Below, one piece after another: positions 44,156 through 54,325 of a stretch of DNA of 64,000 nucleotides. The DNA comes from Phycisphaerales bacterium (GTDB lineage Bacteria; Planctomycetota; Phycisphaerae; Tepidisphaerales; Tepidisphaeraceae), in the NCBI GenBank assembly GCA_020847545.1, contig JADLBV010000091.1:16921-80920 (forward strand), read 5' to 3'. The notes beneath the pieces are model-generated. The model saw only the letters and a list, made by a program, of their open reading frames with translations, searched no databases and was not told the origin of the DNA. Both the position numbers and the translations under genes were made by a program. How positions within the stretch are numbered: position 1 is the stretch's first letter; every line of letters begins with the position of its first letter.

Positions 44156-46887
44156 ATACAGCATCACAGACCCGTCAATGGACGACCAGCGGTTTTGAGG
44201 CTTTTCGACGCGGCACGTTCGGCAATGGAGGACAGAACCTGTATGTCTCCCGCGCCGGCGTGCTTCAGCGCATCCATCAATATGATCTGAACGCCGATGG
44301 GTATGTCGAGCTGCTCTTCTGCAACAGTCAGAACCACTGGGAAACTCCGCCATCCTATCTTTATCGCTGGAACGACAATCAATTTGGGCGTGTATCGATC
44401 CCTACACACGGGGCCAGTTGCGCCGATCTGGCCGACCTGAATCAGGATGGCCGGCCGGACCTGTTCATCGGCCGCTGGTATGATGGGATCACCCAGGATC
44501 TCAACGCACTGGCTTTTTTCGCGGGGGAGCATGGTTTTGGCGAACAGGCGATGCAATACCTTCCCGCCCCGTTGGCTATTTCGACGGCCATTGGCGATTT
44601 CAACGGGGATGGCAAGGCGGATGTGGCGATTCAGTGCCGCGATGTGTTGCGAATTTTTTATCAGCACGATCTTGGTCTTGAGCGATCTCGATTCACAGAT
44701 TTGCCGATCAAAGCCGATCGATTGGCCTCGTTTGATCTGGATGGGGATGGTTTTGCCGACTTGGTCGTCCGTGACCGCGATGGAACCACCCGCATCTTAT
44801 GGGGCGGCGGTGATGGCATTTGCATCGATCGATCAACTCCATTGCCCATTGCCGGCGATAAGTCAGCCGACGCCAATTCCAATCCATCCAAATCCGCCGT
44901 TGCGGCCAGCATGACGGAATGGGCCGAAGACGCCCATCCACTGACCAAGGTCATTGTTGTCAAAGGTGTGCCGCACATCTTTGTCGCACTGTTGGATGCG
45001 GCCTATTTGGTTCCGATCCTGCCGGGCCGAATAATCGGTCAACCCGTGCGGCTGGATTGCAGGAATGCCTTTTCCATCGCCGCCGCCGATCTGGATGGGG
45101 ATGGGCATCTTGATCTGGTGCTGGCTTGCCGTGATTCCACTGACGAGATGGAATGCTCGTGGATTTTCTGGGGCAGCAACAATGGATTCGCCAGCCAGCG
45201 CACCCCATTGCTGTCCACACGGGCATCCGATGTCGTCATCGGCGATTTTGACGGCGATGGCCGACCGGAAATCGCTCTCTGTCAGGCATTTACCGACGAA
45301 TATTTCACCACCGCCGCGTTGATTTACAAGCTGGAGGGACGAACTCCCAACCTCTGGCAACAAGTTGAAGCCCACGACGCCCAGCAAGGGTTTTGTTATC
45401 GTCGGCCCGGCGCAAAACAGGATGAACTGCTGCTGATCAATCGACAGGGACGCAACAAACAGGGCAACATCCCCGCCACCGCGTTTCTGGGTGGTCCGGA
45501 TGGATATGATGTGGATCGTCGCATCGACCTGCCCGGTTGGGGCGCCACGGTCGCGGTCTGCGCCGATCTCAATGACGACGGCATGGTCGATGTCGCCTTC
45601 GCCAACACCGCCGAAAATTCCGTCGACCGCGATCCCGGCTCCTATATTTACCTGCAAACCCCAACGGGTTTTGACGATCATCCCTCGCAAATCCTTGCCA
45701 CCACCCGCGCCCACGGCATCGCCTGCGCCGACATCGACCGCGATGGATACCTCGAACTGATCTTCGCGGGGTTTCAGAACAACGAATTGACCATCTTCCG
45801 TCAGGGGCCGGATGGTTTTGACACCGACAATCCCCAGCGCATCAAGCTCGAACTCGACGGTAAAACTTATACCGAAGTGCGGTTTCTCTACATGGCCGAC
45901 CTGAATCACGATGGGTGGCTGGATCTGATTCTTCCCCTGATCGCCGACGATCACAGCCTGATCCTCTGGGGTGGGCCGAACGGTTTTGACATCAAGCGAT
46001 CACAAAAGATCGCCGTCCGACACGCATGCAGCATTCGCGCGGCCGACCTCGATGGGGATGGATATCTCGATCTGGTGATGGGTGGACATATGGCATCGAA
46101 CACCGGGCCGCACGATTCGTTTGCCTACATTTTCTGGAATGGCCCCGATGGTCTGCGTGAAGATCGTTGCACCCTTCTGCCGGCCGAGGCGATCAATTCC
46201 ATGTCCATCGCCGATTTCAACAACGATGGCCACCTCGATCTGTTCGTCGGCAGTTATGGTGATGGCCGTCATCGGCGTGACATCGACTCGTATCTTTACC
46301 TGAACGCCGGCGGGCGCGGGTTCAGTTCGGATCGATTCATCCGACTGTTCAACAACTCCGCCTCCGGCGATTTCGCGGCCGATCTCAATGGGGATGGATG
46401 GATCGACCTGGTTGTCGCCAACCACAAACATTACGGCGACCACGTCGGCTGGTCGCGCATCTGGTGGAATTCACCCGATGGATTTGATGAGCGCCGAGTC
46501 ACCCTGCTCCCCACCGCCGGCCCTCACGGCATGGTCACCCCCGGACCGGGGAACATCATGGACCGCTCTCCACACGAATACTACATCTCCGAACCGCACG
46601 AACTGGATCGCTCGGCCGTTCTGCGAAAGATCGAATGGGCAGCCAAACTTCCCCCCGCAACCAGTGTCAGCGCCCAACTGCGCACCGCCGATTCACCCGA
46701 ATTGCTCGACAAGTCCACCTGGATCGGCCCAACCGGCCCCGATACTTACTTCAACGAACCGGGAAACATCCCCAGCTCCTTCAAGCCGTCAAAATTCGTG
46801 CAATATCGCCTGAGACTCTCATCCCCCAACAGCGCCGCCACCCCACGGGTCACAAGCGTCACCCTCGCCTATGATGTTCGGCCTTAA
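44152..46887 (+). CDS. FG-GAP/VCBS-repeat protein
   Basis: A 911-residue protein of repeated integrin-alpha-like propeller blades. The calcium-type loops D-x-D-G-D-G recur many times (DLNQDGRPDL, DFNGDGKADV, DLDGDGFADL, DLDGDGHLDL, DFDGDGRPEI, DLNDDGMVDV, DLDGDGYLDL, DLNGDGWIDL), probably two or more seven-bladed propellers in tandem. There is no recognisable signal peptide although such proteins are usually exported. The start overlaps the esterase stop (ATGA). The C terminus has a beta-sandwich-like end. It is convergent with the patatin gene, overlapping by four bases. Confidence 0.85.
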   Translation: MNTASQTRQWTTSGFEAFRRGTFGNGGQNLYVSRAGVLQRIHQYDLNADGYVELLFCNSQNHWETPPSYLYRWNDNQFGRVSIPTHGASCADLADLNQDGRPDLFIGRWYDGITQDLNALAFFAGEHGFGEQAMQYLPAPLAISTAIGDFNGDGKADVAIQCRDVLRIFYQHDLGLERSRFTDLPIKADRLASFDLDGDGFADLVVRDRDGTTRILWGGGDGICIDRSTPLPIAGDKSADANSNPSKSAVAASMTEWAEDAHPLTKVIVVKGVPHIFVALLDAAYLVPILPGRIIGQPVRLDCRNAFSIAAADLDGDGHLDLVLACRDSTDEMECSWIFWGSNNGFASQRTPLLSTRASDVVIGDFDGDGRPEIALCQAFTDEYFTTAALIYKLEGRTPNLWQQVEAHDAQQGFCYRRPGAKQDELLLINRQGRNKQGNIPATAFLGGPDGYDVDRRIDLPGWGATVAVCADLNDDGMVDVAFANTAENSVDRDPGSYIYLQTPTGFDDHPSQILATTRAHGIACADIDRDGYLELIFAGFQNNELTIFRQGPDGFDTDNPQRIKLELDGKTYTEVRFLYMADLNHDGWLDLILPLIADDHSLILWGGPNGFDIKRSQKIAVRHACSIRAADLDGDGYLDLVMGGHMASNTGPHDSFAYIFWNGPDGLREDRCTLLPAEAINSMSIADFNNDGHLDLFVGSYGDGRHRRDIDSYLYLNAGGRGFSSDRFIRLFNNSASGDFAADLNGDGWIDLVVANHKHYGDHVGWSRIWWNSPDGFDERRVTLLPTAGPHGMVTPGPGNIMDRSPHEYYISEPHELDRSAVLRKIEWAAKLPPATSVSAQLRTADSPELLDKSTWIGPTGPDTYFNEPGNIPSSFKPSKFVQYRLRLSSPNSAATPRVTSVTLAYDVRP

Positions 46888-48380
46888 TTTTGATTTTGAG
46901 TGGTCGGCTGCGTGCTTGCGGCACGCACATTTTCGGCGATTCGTTCCAGCATGGGCCTGAATTTCTGGTCCACCAGCAGGTCGGCCGCCTGATACAGGTA
47001 ATATGCCTCGGTGGGACTGATGTTGAAATAAGTCTGAATGTTGTTCAGGCTCTCCCCAAAGCCATGAAACGGCAGTTTGCTCAATTCCCCTACCCGGAAC
47101 AACGACAAATGCACGATTCGCACCGGCCGTCCATCGCGGTCTCGCATCTCCACATACCCATCCCGTTGCAGCTCCCGCATCTGTTCGCGCAGGGTTTTGG
47201 CGTCGACATGATCGGGTGAATATTTGACGATCATCTCCGCCAAAGTTGAAGTGCTGGATCGATTCAGCAGATTCCGCGTCGCCACACCCGCACCCGCCTG
47301 CAATGTTTCCAGTATTCCCGTATCGCTCTTGTCGGAGATTTGTGAATCGTTGTTCGTCGCCGCATCGATCACGATCAGCACTGCACCTCTCGGATAGGGT
47401 GATGGCTCACCCGCATCCTCGGCGTCGCGTAGATGCGCTTCGTACACTTCCGCCAGCGTCTGCACGCCGAGGTTGTCCACCACACCCCCATCGATCAGAT
47501 GTCGATATTGTTTGAAAACCGTCGAAAAATCCCGCAGCGTCACCTGGTGCATCACCACCGGCACGGCCGAGCTGGCCGCCACCGCGTAGGCCATTGGGTA
47601 TTTCGACAGGTCCGAATTGATCTCGTCAAACGACTCATTGCAGAAGACAAACCGACGCCCCGATTGCAGGTCCGTGGCGTTGATCAACAGGTGAGGCCGA
47701 TCCGCCCGCAAATCCCCAAACGTCAACTCATGTCCATCGCGTGTAAACAACGTGTTGCGCAAACTCTTCGCCAGCAGGTCGCTGCGGTCATAATCGCTGA
47801 CCCCCAGCGCCACCATGTTCCATGGCATCAGAAAATCAAGGATCATGTCGGTGGCGAATGAATGCGACAATTTGGCCTGCACGTTGGCCGGGTTCCATTC
47901 TTCACCCCACAAACAATAACAGGCCGCCGTCAACGATCCCCCGCTGACGGATGAGAGATAATCCACATGCTCCATCAGCCCCAACCGCTGCAACTGGAAC
48001 AAGCAGGCGGCCGAGAAATTTGCCGACCGCGACCCCCCGCCGCTGATGGCGATCCCCACGAAATATCCATCGTGGCGCGGGTCTTCCCCCATCGCCGGCC
48101 GACTGGTTGCCACCTGCATTGAGGCCCCTTGCGCCCTGGCCCATCGCCTGGGCCGAACCACCGTACCCCCACGCGCATCCAGCGGTGCAATTCGGGCATG
48201 TAACGCCGCGCGGGTTTCATTTTCGACCCGATCTTCCAATGCCACCGATGAGCCATTCAACGGCACATTGACGCTGCTGCATCCAATCGCCAATGCCACC
48301 GTGAATATTGCCGCGAATTTGGCGTAAGTTGTTGATATTAAATGACTTGAAACGACCGAGAGTGTTTTTCCGAGCCGCAT
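46884..48380 (-). CDS. Patatin-like phospholipase, lipoprotein
   Basis: A 498-residue protein with a lipoprotein signal (AIFTVALAIGC) and a patatin domain. It has the oxyanion loop ISGGGSRSANFS, the serine in SSVSGGSLTAACY, and the DGG of the catalytic dyad in HLIDGGVVDNLG. Acyl hydrolase activity on membrane lipids is the family function. The start at 48380 gives a normal signal peptide; the frame is open to 48428. The C-terminal region (residues above 350) holds an unassigned helical part. Confidence 0.82.
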   Translation of the reverse strand: MRLGKTLSVVSSHLISTTYAKFAAIFTVALAIGCSSVNVPLNGSSVALEDRVENETRAALHARIAPLDARGGTVVRPRRWARAQGASMQVATSRPAMGEDPRHDGYFVGIAISGGGSRSANFSAACLFQLQRLGLMEHVDYLSSVSGGSLTAACYCLWGEEWNPANVQAKLSHSFATDMILDFLMPWNMVALGVSDYDRSDLLAKSLRNTLFTRDGHELTFGDLRADRPHLLINATDLQSGRRFVFCNESFDEINSDLSKYPMAYAVAASSAVPVVMHQVTLRDFSTVFKQYRHLIDGGVVDNLGVQTLAEVYEAHLRDAEDAGEPSPYPRGAVLIVIDAATNNDSQISDKSDTGILETLQAGAGVATRNLLNRSSTSTLAEMIVKYSPDHVDAKTLREQMRELQRDGYVEMRDRDGRPVRIVHLSLFRVGELSKLPFHGFGESLNNIQTYFNISPTEAYYLYQAADLLVDQKFRPMLERIAENVRAASTQPTTQNQN

Positions 48381-48421
48381 GGTTGAAATTGTACGCCATG
48401 ATGGGCAACTCTCAAATCGGA

Positions 48422-48450
48422 TTGACATGTCCGATTTGTCGATAGATAAT
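48422..48450 (+). promoter_or_regulatory. Strong promoter of pckG
   Basis: TTGACA (48422-48427) and GATAAT (48445-48450) are 17 bases apart, matching the consensus at 11 of 12 positions. The leader to pckG is about 100 bases. Confidence 0.75.
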
Positions 48451-48557
48451 TGTGAAGGAATTCACAACCGGCCACTGATCCGGTTCATGCGTTGGCAAGA
48501 TAGCACTTGCCCATGATAATCCGGATGGTTGGCTGGCCAGCCAAAAGGAGTTGCGAC

Positions 48558-50366
48558 ATGACCGCCACGACCGTCCGTCCTCCCCCCACCAAGCTCAACA
48601 ATACCAAGCCGGATGATCTCAATCCGGCCGTCCAGCATTGGATCGACCAGTGCATCCAACTGTGCAAACCCGATCAGGTGTACTGGTGCAATGGCTCCGC
48701 ACCCGAACGTCAGGAGATGTTCACACAGGGGGTCAAAGACGGCGTTTTCATCCAGCTCAACCAGCAAAAACTACCCGGATGCTATCTGCATCGTTCCAAC
48801 CAGAACGACGTTGCACGCTCCGAACATCTGACCTTCATCTGCACCCCCTCCGAAGATGTGGTCGGACCGACCAACAACTGGATGAACGACAAGGCCGCCT
48901 ACACCAAGCTGAGGCCGCTGTTTGACGGGTGCATGCGCGGCCGCACGATGTATGTCTGCTCCTTTGTCATGGGTCCCATCGGCTCGCCGCTGGCCAAGGT
49001 CGGCATCGAGCTGACCGATTCACTCTATGTCGCGGTCTCCATGAGCATCATGACACGCATGGGGGATGTCGCATGGAAACAACTGGGTGACAGCGACGAA
49101 TTCACCCGCTGCCTGCACAGTGTCGGCGACTGCAACCCCGAACGGCGCTACATCTGTCATTTTCCGATCGACAACACCATCTGGTCCTTCGGTTCCGGAT
49201 ATGGGGGCAACGCGCTGCTGGGCAAAAAATGCCTCGCTCTACGCATCGCCAGCTATCTGGGCCATCAGCAGGAATGGATGGCCGAGCACATGCTTCTGAT
49301 GGGTGCCACCGCTCCCGATGGCGAAAAAACCTACGTCGCCGCCGCCTTCCCCAGCGCCTGTGGCAAGACCAACTTCGCCATGTTGATTCCACCCCAGAAA
49401 TATCGTGAGGCAGGGTGGAAAATCACCACCGTCGGCGACGACATCGTGTGGATGTGGGTCGATGAAAAGTCCGGCCGACTGCGCGCCATCAACCCCGAAG
49501 CGGGTTATTTCGGCGTCGTCCCTGGAACCAACTACCACACCAACCCCAACGCCATGGTCACCATGGCCAAAAACTCCATTTACACCAACGTCGCATTGCT
49601 GCCCGATGGGGATGTCTGGTGGGAAGGCAAAACCGAACAGCCGCCAAAGGAATGCATCGACTGGACAGGCCAGAAATGGACCCCGGACTGCGGCCGCAAG
49701 GCCGCCCATCCCAACAGCCGATTCACCGCGCCGGTGATCAACAACCCCGCGCTCGACCCGGCCGCCAACGACCCCGCCGGCGTGCCGGTCTCCGCCATCA
49801 TCTTTGGCGGGCGTCGTTCCCGCGCCATTCCGCTGGTCTATCAGGCCTTCAACTGGGTTCACGGCGTCTATTTGGGCGCCGCGCTGGGTTCGGAAACCAC
49901 CGCCGCCGCCACCGGCCAGACCGGCGTCGTCCGCCGCGACCCGATGGCGATGCTCCCCTTCATTGGCTACAACATCCGCGACTACCTCGTTCACTGGTTC
50001 CGGATGCGAAAAAAGATGAAGGATTGCCCCCGCATTTTCCACGTCAACTGGTTCCGCAAGGACGATCAGGGACGATTCATGTGGCCGGGCTTTGGTGAAA
50101 ACATGCGCGTCCTCAAGTGGATCATCGATCGTTGTCATGGTCGGGCCTATGCAATTGAAACCCCGCTGGGATGGATGCCGCGCGTCCAGGACATCGACCT
50201 CGAAGGTCTTAACATCACCCACGAGGATTTTCTGGCGATGCAAACCATCGACAACGCCGAATTCAAGGCCGAAATTCTCAGTCAGGAGGAACTGTTCCTG
50301 AAACTGGCCGGCGATCTACCCAAGGAAATGGTCTTTCAACGCGAACTGCTCATCAGCCGGCTTTAA
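48558..50366 (+). CDS. pckG: Phosphoenolpyruvate carboxykinase (GTP)
   Basis: A 602-residue enzyme converting oxaloacetate to phosphoenolpyruvate. The kinase P-loop appears as FPSACGKTNFAML, the metal-binding GDDIVWMWVD follows, and IFGGRRSRAIPLVYQAF and HVNWFRKD match the GTP-dependent class. The ATG at 48558 has AAGGAG upstream; the frame is open further to 48507 but that region holds the leader. Full length. Confidence 0.97.
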   Translation: MTATTVRPPPTKLNNTKPDDLNPAVQHWIDQCIQLCKPDQVYWCNGSAPERQEMFTQGVKDGVFIQLNQQKLPGCYLHRSNQNDVARSEHLTFICTPSEDVVGPTNNWMNDKAAYTKLRPLFDGCMRGRTMYVCSFVMGPIGSPLAKVGIELTDSLYVAVSMSIMTRMGDVAWKQLGDSDEFTRCLHSVGDCNPERRYICHFPIDNTIWSFGSGYGGNALLGKKCLALRIASYLGHQQEWMAEHMLLMGATAPDGEKTYVAAAFPSACGKTNFAMLIPPQKYREAGWKITTVGDDIVWMWVDEKSGRLRAINPEAGYFGVVPGTNYHTNPNAMVTMAKNSIYTNVALLPDGDVWWEGKTEQPPKECIDWTGQKWTPDCGRKAAHPNSRFTAPVINNPALDPAANDPAGVPVSAIIFGGRRSRAIPLVYQAFNWVHGVYLGAALGSETTAAATGQTGVVRRDPMAMLPFIGYNIRDYLVHWFRMRKKMKDCPRIFHVNWFRKDDQGRFMWPGFGENMRVLKWIIDRCHGRAYAIETPLGWMPRVQDIDLEGLNITHEDFLAMQTIDNAEFKAEILSQEELFLKLAGDLPKEMVFQRELLISRL

Positions 50367-50383
50367 TTACCTCTCCTTTCTTC

Positions 50384-50412
50384 TCCTTCCCCCGGCACAA
50401 CCGGGGGAAGGG
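50384..50412. repeat. GC-rich palindrome
   Basis: Arms TCCTTCCCCCGG and CCGGGGGAAGGG flank a CACAA loop, just after pckG. It belongs to the same type of element as 4236-4333. It probably serves as the pckG transcript end. Confidence 0.65.
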
Positions 50413-50715
50413 GTGAGGGGCGGAAAAATTCCCATATTTGTAATTTGGCATAAGGTCAGGTTTTTCTTGACCTAAAGGTCGAATCATGCGAACCTTATGC
50501 CCATTGTAAGCGTCTGATAAGATATGGCTTGTGTCGGGGGGCTTCCATAAGGTTGAACTCGGTTGGTAACGCGGATACACCATAGGACCTGACACCGGGA
50601 TCGTCGTGCGAATGTTCTCCATCGGCCGGCCGACTGCACACGCGATTCCTACGCATTGAAAACCCCTGAACGCCTCATCAAAAGCCACGCGGCAGGGGTC
50701 AAATGAGGAGACTAT
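50413..50715. other. Non-coding spacer before the pilM operon
   Basis: About 300 bases with no plausible gene. One hairpin stands out: AGGTCAGG and CTTGACCT around a TTTTT loop (50453-50473). The rest shows no recognisable RNA family; the pilM promoter probably lies here, but no clear -10/-35 pair was found. Confidence 0.5.
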
Positions 50716-52971
50716 ATGGCCAATGCCCGTTTTGCATGGGGAATCGACATCGGCAACCGCGCCTTGAAGGCGATCAAGCTGGTGCGGGATGGTGATCAGC
50801 TTCGTGTGGACGATTATGAATTGATCGAACACGAGCAGGTGCTATCCAACGCGGGGGACAACCGCCCTTCCTTAATCCAAAGTTCACTGGCCCAGTTCGT
50901 CCAGCGGCATCAGACCAAGGGTGGGCTGGTGGGCATCGGCGTGTCCGGCCAATCCTCATTCGCCCGATTCATCAAACTGCCGCCGGTCGAACCGAAGAAA
51001 ATCCCGGAAATCGTGCGGTTTGAGGCCATTCAACAGATTCCATTCCCATTGGACGATGTGGAATGGAGCTACCAGTTGTTTCAGGAGCCTGAATCGCCCG
51101 ACATCGAAGTCGGCATCTTCGCGATGCGCAAAGAGCTGGTGAACCAGTACATCAGCTATTTCACCGAAGTGGACTTGAACGTTCAGATCGTCCAGATGAA
51201 CCCCTTGTCCGTGTACAACGCCATGTACTACGACCAGCGGATCAAAGGGACGACGATGATCATTGACCTGGGTGCCGAAAACACGGACCTGATCATCGCC
51301 GAAGGGGAAACCGTCTGGCTGCGGTCGATCCCGATCGGGGGCAATAATTTCACCGAATCGCTGGTCAAGAGCTTCAAGCTCAACTTCGCCAAGGCGGAGG
51401 AATTGAAGCGCAACGCCAAGACCAGCAAATACGCCCGACAGATTTTTCAGGCGATGCGGCCGGTCTTTGCCGATCTGGTGTCGGAAATTCAGCGGTCCAT
51501 CGGTTTTTACGCCTCGGTGCATCGCGATTCGCGCATCACCCGCATTTTGGCGCTGGGTGGCACGTTTCGCCTGCCGGGATTGCAGAAATATCTTCAGCAG
51601 AACCTGCAATTGGAGGTGGAATTTCTCAATGGATACGCCGCCGGCGAGCCGGCCGATGGCAAATTGGCCACCAGTTTCAATGAAAACATCCAATCCCTGG
51701 CGGCGGCCTACGGATTGGCGATCCAGACGATGGGGGATGGCAAGATCAACAGTTCGCTGCTGCCGCAGACAATTCGTCGGGCCAAATTGTGGCAGGAAAA
51801 GACCAAGTGGTTCGCCGCGGCGGCCGCCACATTTGTGCTGGGGACGGGGGTGGCGTATGGCAGCTTGTACCTGAGCGAGGCGGCCTATCACTCTGATTCG
51901 GCCTCCAACGACAAATCGCAGGTGGATGGGATTTTACAGAAGGCCCAAAACCTGGACCAGCAATGGTCCGAGGTTGAACAGAGCGGCGGGCCGGATCGCC
52001 AGCAGATTCTGAATTTGTCCTCCCTGACCAATTACCGCGATCTGTGGACCAATATCCTGACCGATCTGCACAATTCGCTACCCAAGCCACCATCGGTTGA
52101 TACTGAAACGGCCGCGATCAAACAAACACCGCGCGGGCAGCGGAATCAGGTTTTCATTGATACGGTCAACAGCAGGTATATGGCTGACATGGCCCAGATA
52201 CTCAGCGATCCGGATTTCAAGCGCTGGTCGGATGAGCGATTCACCGGCAGCGACACCAGCAGTTCCTCGTCGCGGGGTGGATACAACCCCGGCATGATGC
52301 CGCCGGGAATGGGGCCGGGAGGAATGCCGGGGATGCCCGGTGGGCCGGGAATGCCAGGCATGCCGGGAATGCCCGGAATGCCGCCGATGCAACAAAATAA
52401 TCAACCCGACAGCGGCGGCGGCAATGAAAACGCGCCGAGCGGATTTTTGTTGAACGTGGTCTGCACCACGCCCAACAGCGAAGGGTATGCGCTGGTTGAT
52501 AAGACGCTGATTACCGCACTGACCAAACTGAATGCCGAATATGCCCTGACGCAAGGGCATAAGTATTACATCGCCAAGGCCACCATTGTTTCGGCCAATC
52601 GCATCGGCGAAAACACGGTGCGGATGCAGAAGATGCAACAGCAATGGCAGGCGGCCATGCAGGCCAGGCAATCGGGAACCGTCACCAGCACTCCCGGCGG
52701 ATATAACCAGCCGGGAATGATGCCGGGTGGGCCGGGAATGCCCGGTATGCCAGGGATGCCGGGGATGCCGGGCGCGCCCGGAATGATGCCGGGTGGTCCG
52801 GGAATGCCCGGCGTGCCCAGGACCAGCACCAATCAAAACCAGAATCAGGCCGATGAAGCCGCCCCGTTCCGCGACCGCCAGACCGGCGAGGATGTCCGTA
52901 ACGACTGGGAGCTTCGCGTACTGGTGGCGGTGGTGCTGGATCCCAAACCCGCGCCAAAGACGCCCGAATGA
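50716..52971 (+). CDS. pilM: PilM-like ATPase fused to a PilN-like region with Gly-Met-Pro runs
   Basis: A 751-residue protein. Residues 1-345 are the actin-like PilM fold (WGIDIGNRALKAIKL, MIIDLGAENTDLIIA, ILALGGTFRLPGLQKYL). A membrane helix follows at about 365-388, then a periplasmic helical region as in PilN. Two collagen-like runs, about residues 523-558 and 665-700, consist of Gly-Met-Pro-type triplets. PilM and PilN are separate proteins in Proteobacteria; here one polypeptide carries both. It has GAGGAG upstream and begins the pilus-assembly operon with two further membrane proteins. Confidence 0.82.
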   Translation: MANARFAWGIDIGNRALKAIKLVRDGDQLRVDDYELIEHEQVLSNAGDNRPSLIQSSLAQFVQRHQTKGGLVGIGVSGQSSFARFIKLPPVEPKKIPEIVRFEAIQQIPFPLDDVEWSYQLFQEPESPDIEVGIFAMRKELVNQYISYFTEVDLNVQIVQMNPLSVYNAMYYDQRIKGTTMIIDLGAENTDLIIAEGETVWLRSIPIGGNNFTESLVKSFKLNFAKAEELKRNAKTSKYARQIFQAMRPVFADLVSEIQRSIGFYASVHRDSRITRILALGGTFRLPGLQKYLQQNLQLEVEFLNGYAAGEPADGKLATSFNENIQSLAAAYGLAIQTMGDGKINSSLLPQTIRRAKLWQEKTKWFAAAAATFVLGTGVAYGSLYLSEAAYHSDSASNDKSQVDGILQKAQNLDQQWSEVEQSGGPDRQQILNLSSLTNYRDLWTNILTDLHNSLPKPPSVDTETAAIKQTPRGQRNQVFIDTVNSRYMADMAQILSDPDFKRWSDERFTGSDTSSSSSRGGYNPGMMPPGMGPGGMPGMPGGPGMPGMPGMPGMPPMQQNNQPDSGGGNENAPSGFLLNVVCTTPNSEGYALVDKTLITALTKLNAEYALTQGHKYYIAKATIVSANRIGENTVRMQKMQQQWQAAMQARQSGTVTSTPGGYNQPGMMPGGPGMPGMPGMPGMPGAPGMMPGGPGMPGVPRTSTNQNQNQADEAAPFRDRQTGEDVRNDWELRVLVAVVLDPKPAPKTPE

Positions 52972-53024
52972 TCGGCCCGTATGAACTGAATTAAGGATAA
53001 TTTCGACTTCGACAAGAGCAGCTT

Positions 53025-54266
53025 ATGGAAATCATCAAGAAAAACATCTTCAGCGTGATCTGCGGCGTGGTGGCGCTGGTGGCGATCATCGCCTCGTTCT
53101 GGCCGCTGGGTTCAAAGACCGATGAACTGCAAACCACCCTCAATGGCCGAAAGAGCGCCTATGAATCCATCTCCAGTCTCCTGAACAAGAGCCGCAACCT
53201 GCCGATCGTGGACCCGCAAAGCTCCGAACAGGAGCCGCTCAAGAATTTCCCCAGCCCCGACATCATTGAAAAAGGGAAGACCGCCACCAAGGAGGTCAGC
53301 GAAGAGAGCCGGAAGATGCTCATGATCGCGGAGCAGATCAACCAGCAGAATCGCCAGTTGCTGGTCGAAAACGAATTGCCCCGCCCGCACTCCACCGATC
53401 AGATTCGCTTCCAGCAGGCATACGGCGGATTTTTCACTGACATGCAGTCAAAAATGCACGGCGGCACACCCCCCACCGCCGAACAAATTAAAACCGCCTC
53501 TGAACAATTGTGGGCACAAAAATTCCAGCCACGCATCTTCAACACCAACGGTGTTTCCAACGAACAGCAGGTCAAGGCCCAATACGAAGATGAAATGAAG
53601 CGTCTGCCGGATGCGCTCAAAACCCAGATCGCCCAGAACAGCATGGTGTATGTCGATCCCGCGGCATTTGACATCAACACCACCATCACCAACGCCGCCG
53701 CCGGCTCATTACCACCGGAATCGCCGGTGATCTTCTGGGCGCAGATTGGCATGTGGATCCAGCAGGATGTCGCCAACGCCATCTCGGAAACCAACAAATC
53801 GGCCGCCAACGTCATCGCCGCCCCGGTCAAACGGCTGCGTCGGATGGAAATGCCCAAGGGGTTTGTCACGAACTTCAAACAGGGTGACAACAACCAGCCG
53901 ATGGCGGGTGGGTCGCTCAATGGGCCGCTCCCCCGCGTCAAGTCGGTCTCGGCCACCGGCCGGGTATCCAATCCGCTCTTTGACGTGGCGCATTTCACCA
54001 TCACGGTCGATGTTGATGCCGAACAGATACCGGCGTTTTTGCGGGAACTGAACAAAAATCGTTTTTTGACCGTGCTGCGAACCGACCTGGCTTCGGTCGA
54101 TTCGGGTTCCGAACAGGCCGCCGGCTATGTCTACGGCGACAAACCGGTCGTCACCCTCACGCTGACCTGCGAAACGCTGTTCATGCGGTCGTGGCTGACC
54201 AAACTGATGCCCGAGAGCATCAAGGCGAGCCTTGGCATCATGCCGCAACAGCCGATCTCCGGCTGA
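53025..54266 (+). CDS. Membrane-anchored pilus-associated protein, PilO/Amuc_1100-like
   Basis: A 413-residue protein with one N-terminal membrane helix (IFSVICGVVALVAIIASFW) followed by a coiled-coil and a mainly beta domain with the ferredoxin-like ending (FDVAHFTITVDVDAEQIPAFLREL) expected of PilO-like proteins. The Amuc_1100 protein of Akkermansia has the same plan. It lies between the PilM-PilN-like gene and another membrane protein, fitting an inner-membrane alignment complex. Confidence 0.6.
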   Translation: MEIIKKNIFSVICGVVALVAIIASFWPLGSKTDELQTTLNGRKSAYESISSLLNKSRNLPIVDPQSSEQEPLKNFPSPDIIEKGKTATKEVSEESRKMLMIAEQINQQNRQLLVENELPRPHSTDQIRFQQAYGGFFTDMQSKMHGGTPPTAEQIKTASEQLWAQKFQPRIFNTNGVSNEQQVKAQYEDEMKRLPDALKTQIAQNSMVYVDPAAFDINTTITNAAAGSLPPESPVIFWAQIGMWIQQDVANAISETNKSAANVIAAPVKRLRRMEMPKGFVTNFKQGDNNQPMAGGSLNGPLPRVKSVSATGRVSNPLFDVAHFTITVDVDAEQIPAFLRELNKNRFLTVLRTDLASVDSGSEQAAGYVYGDKPVVTLTLTCETLFMRSWLTKLMPESIKASLGIMPQQPISG

Positions 54267-54325
54267 TGACGGCGTTTTTATGATTGACTTGTTTTCAACC
54301 GGACGTAACTGACAACGGATAGACC

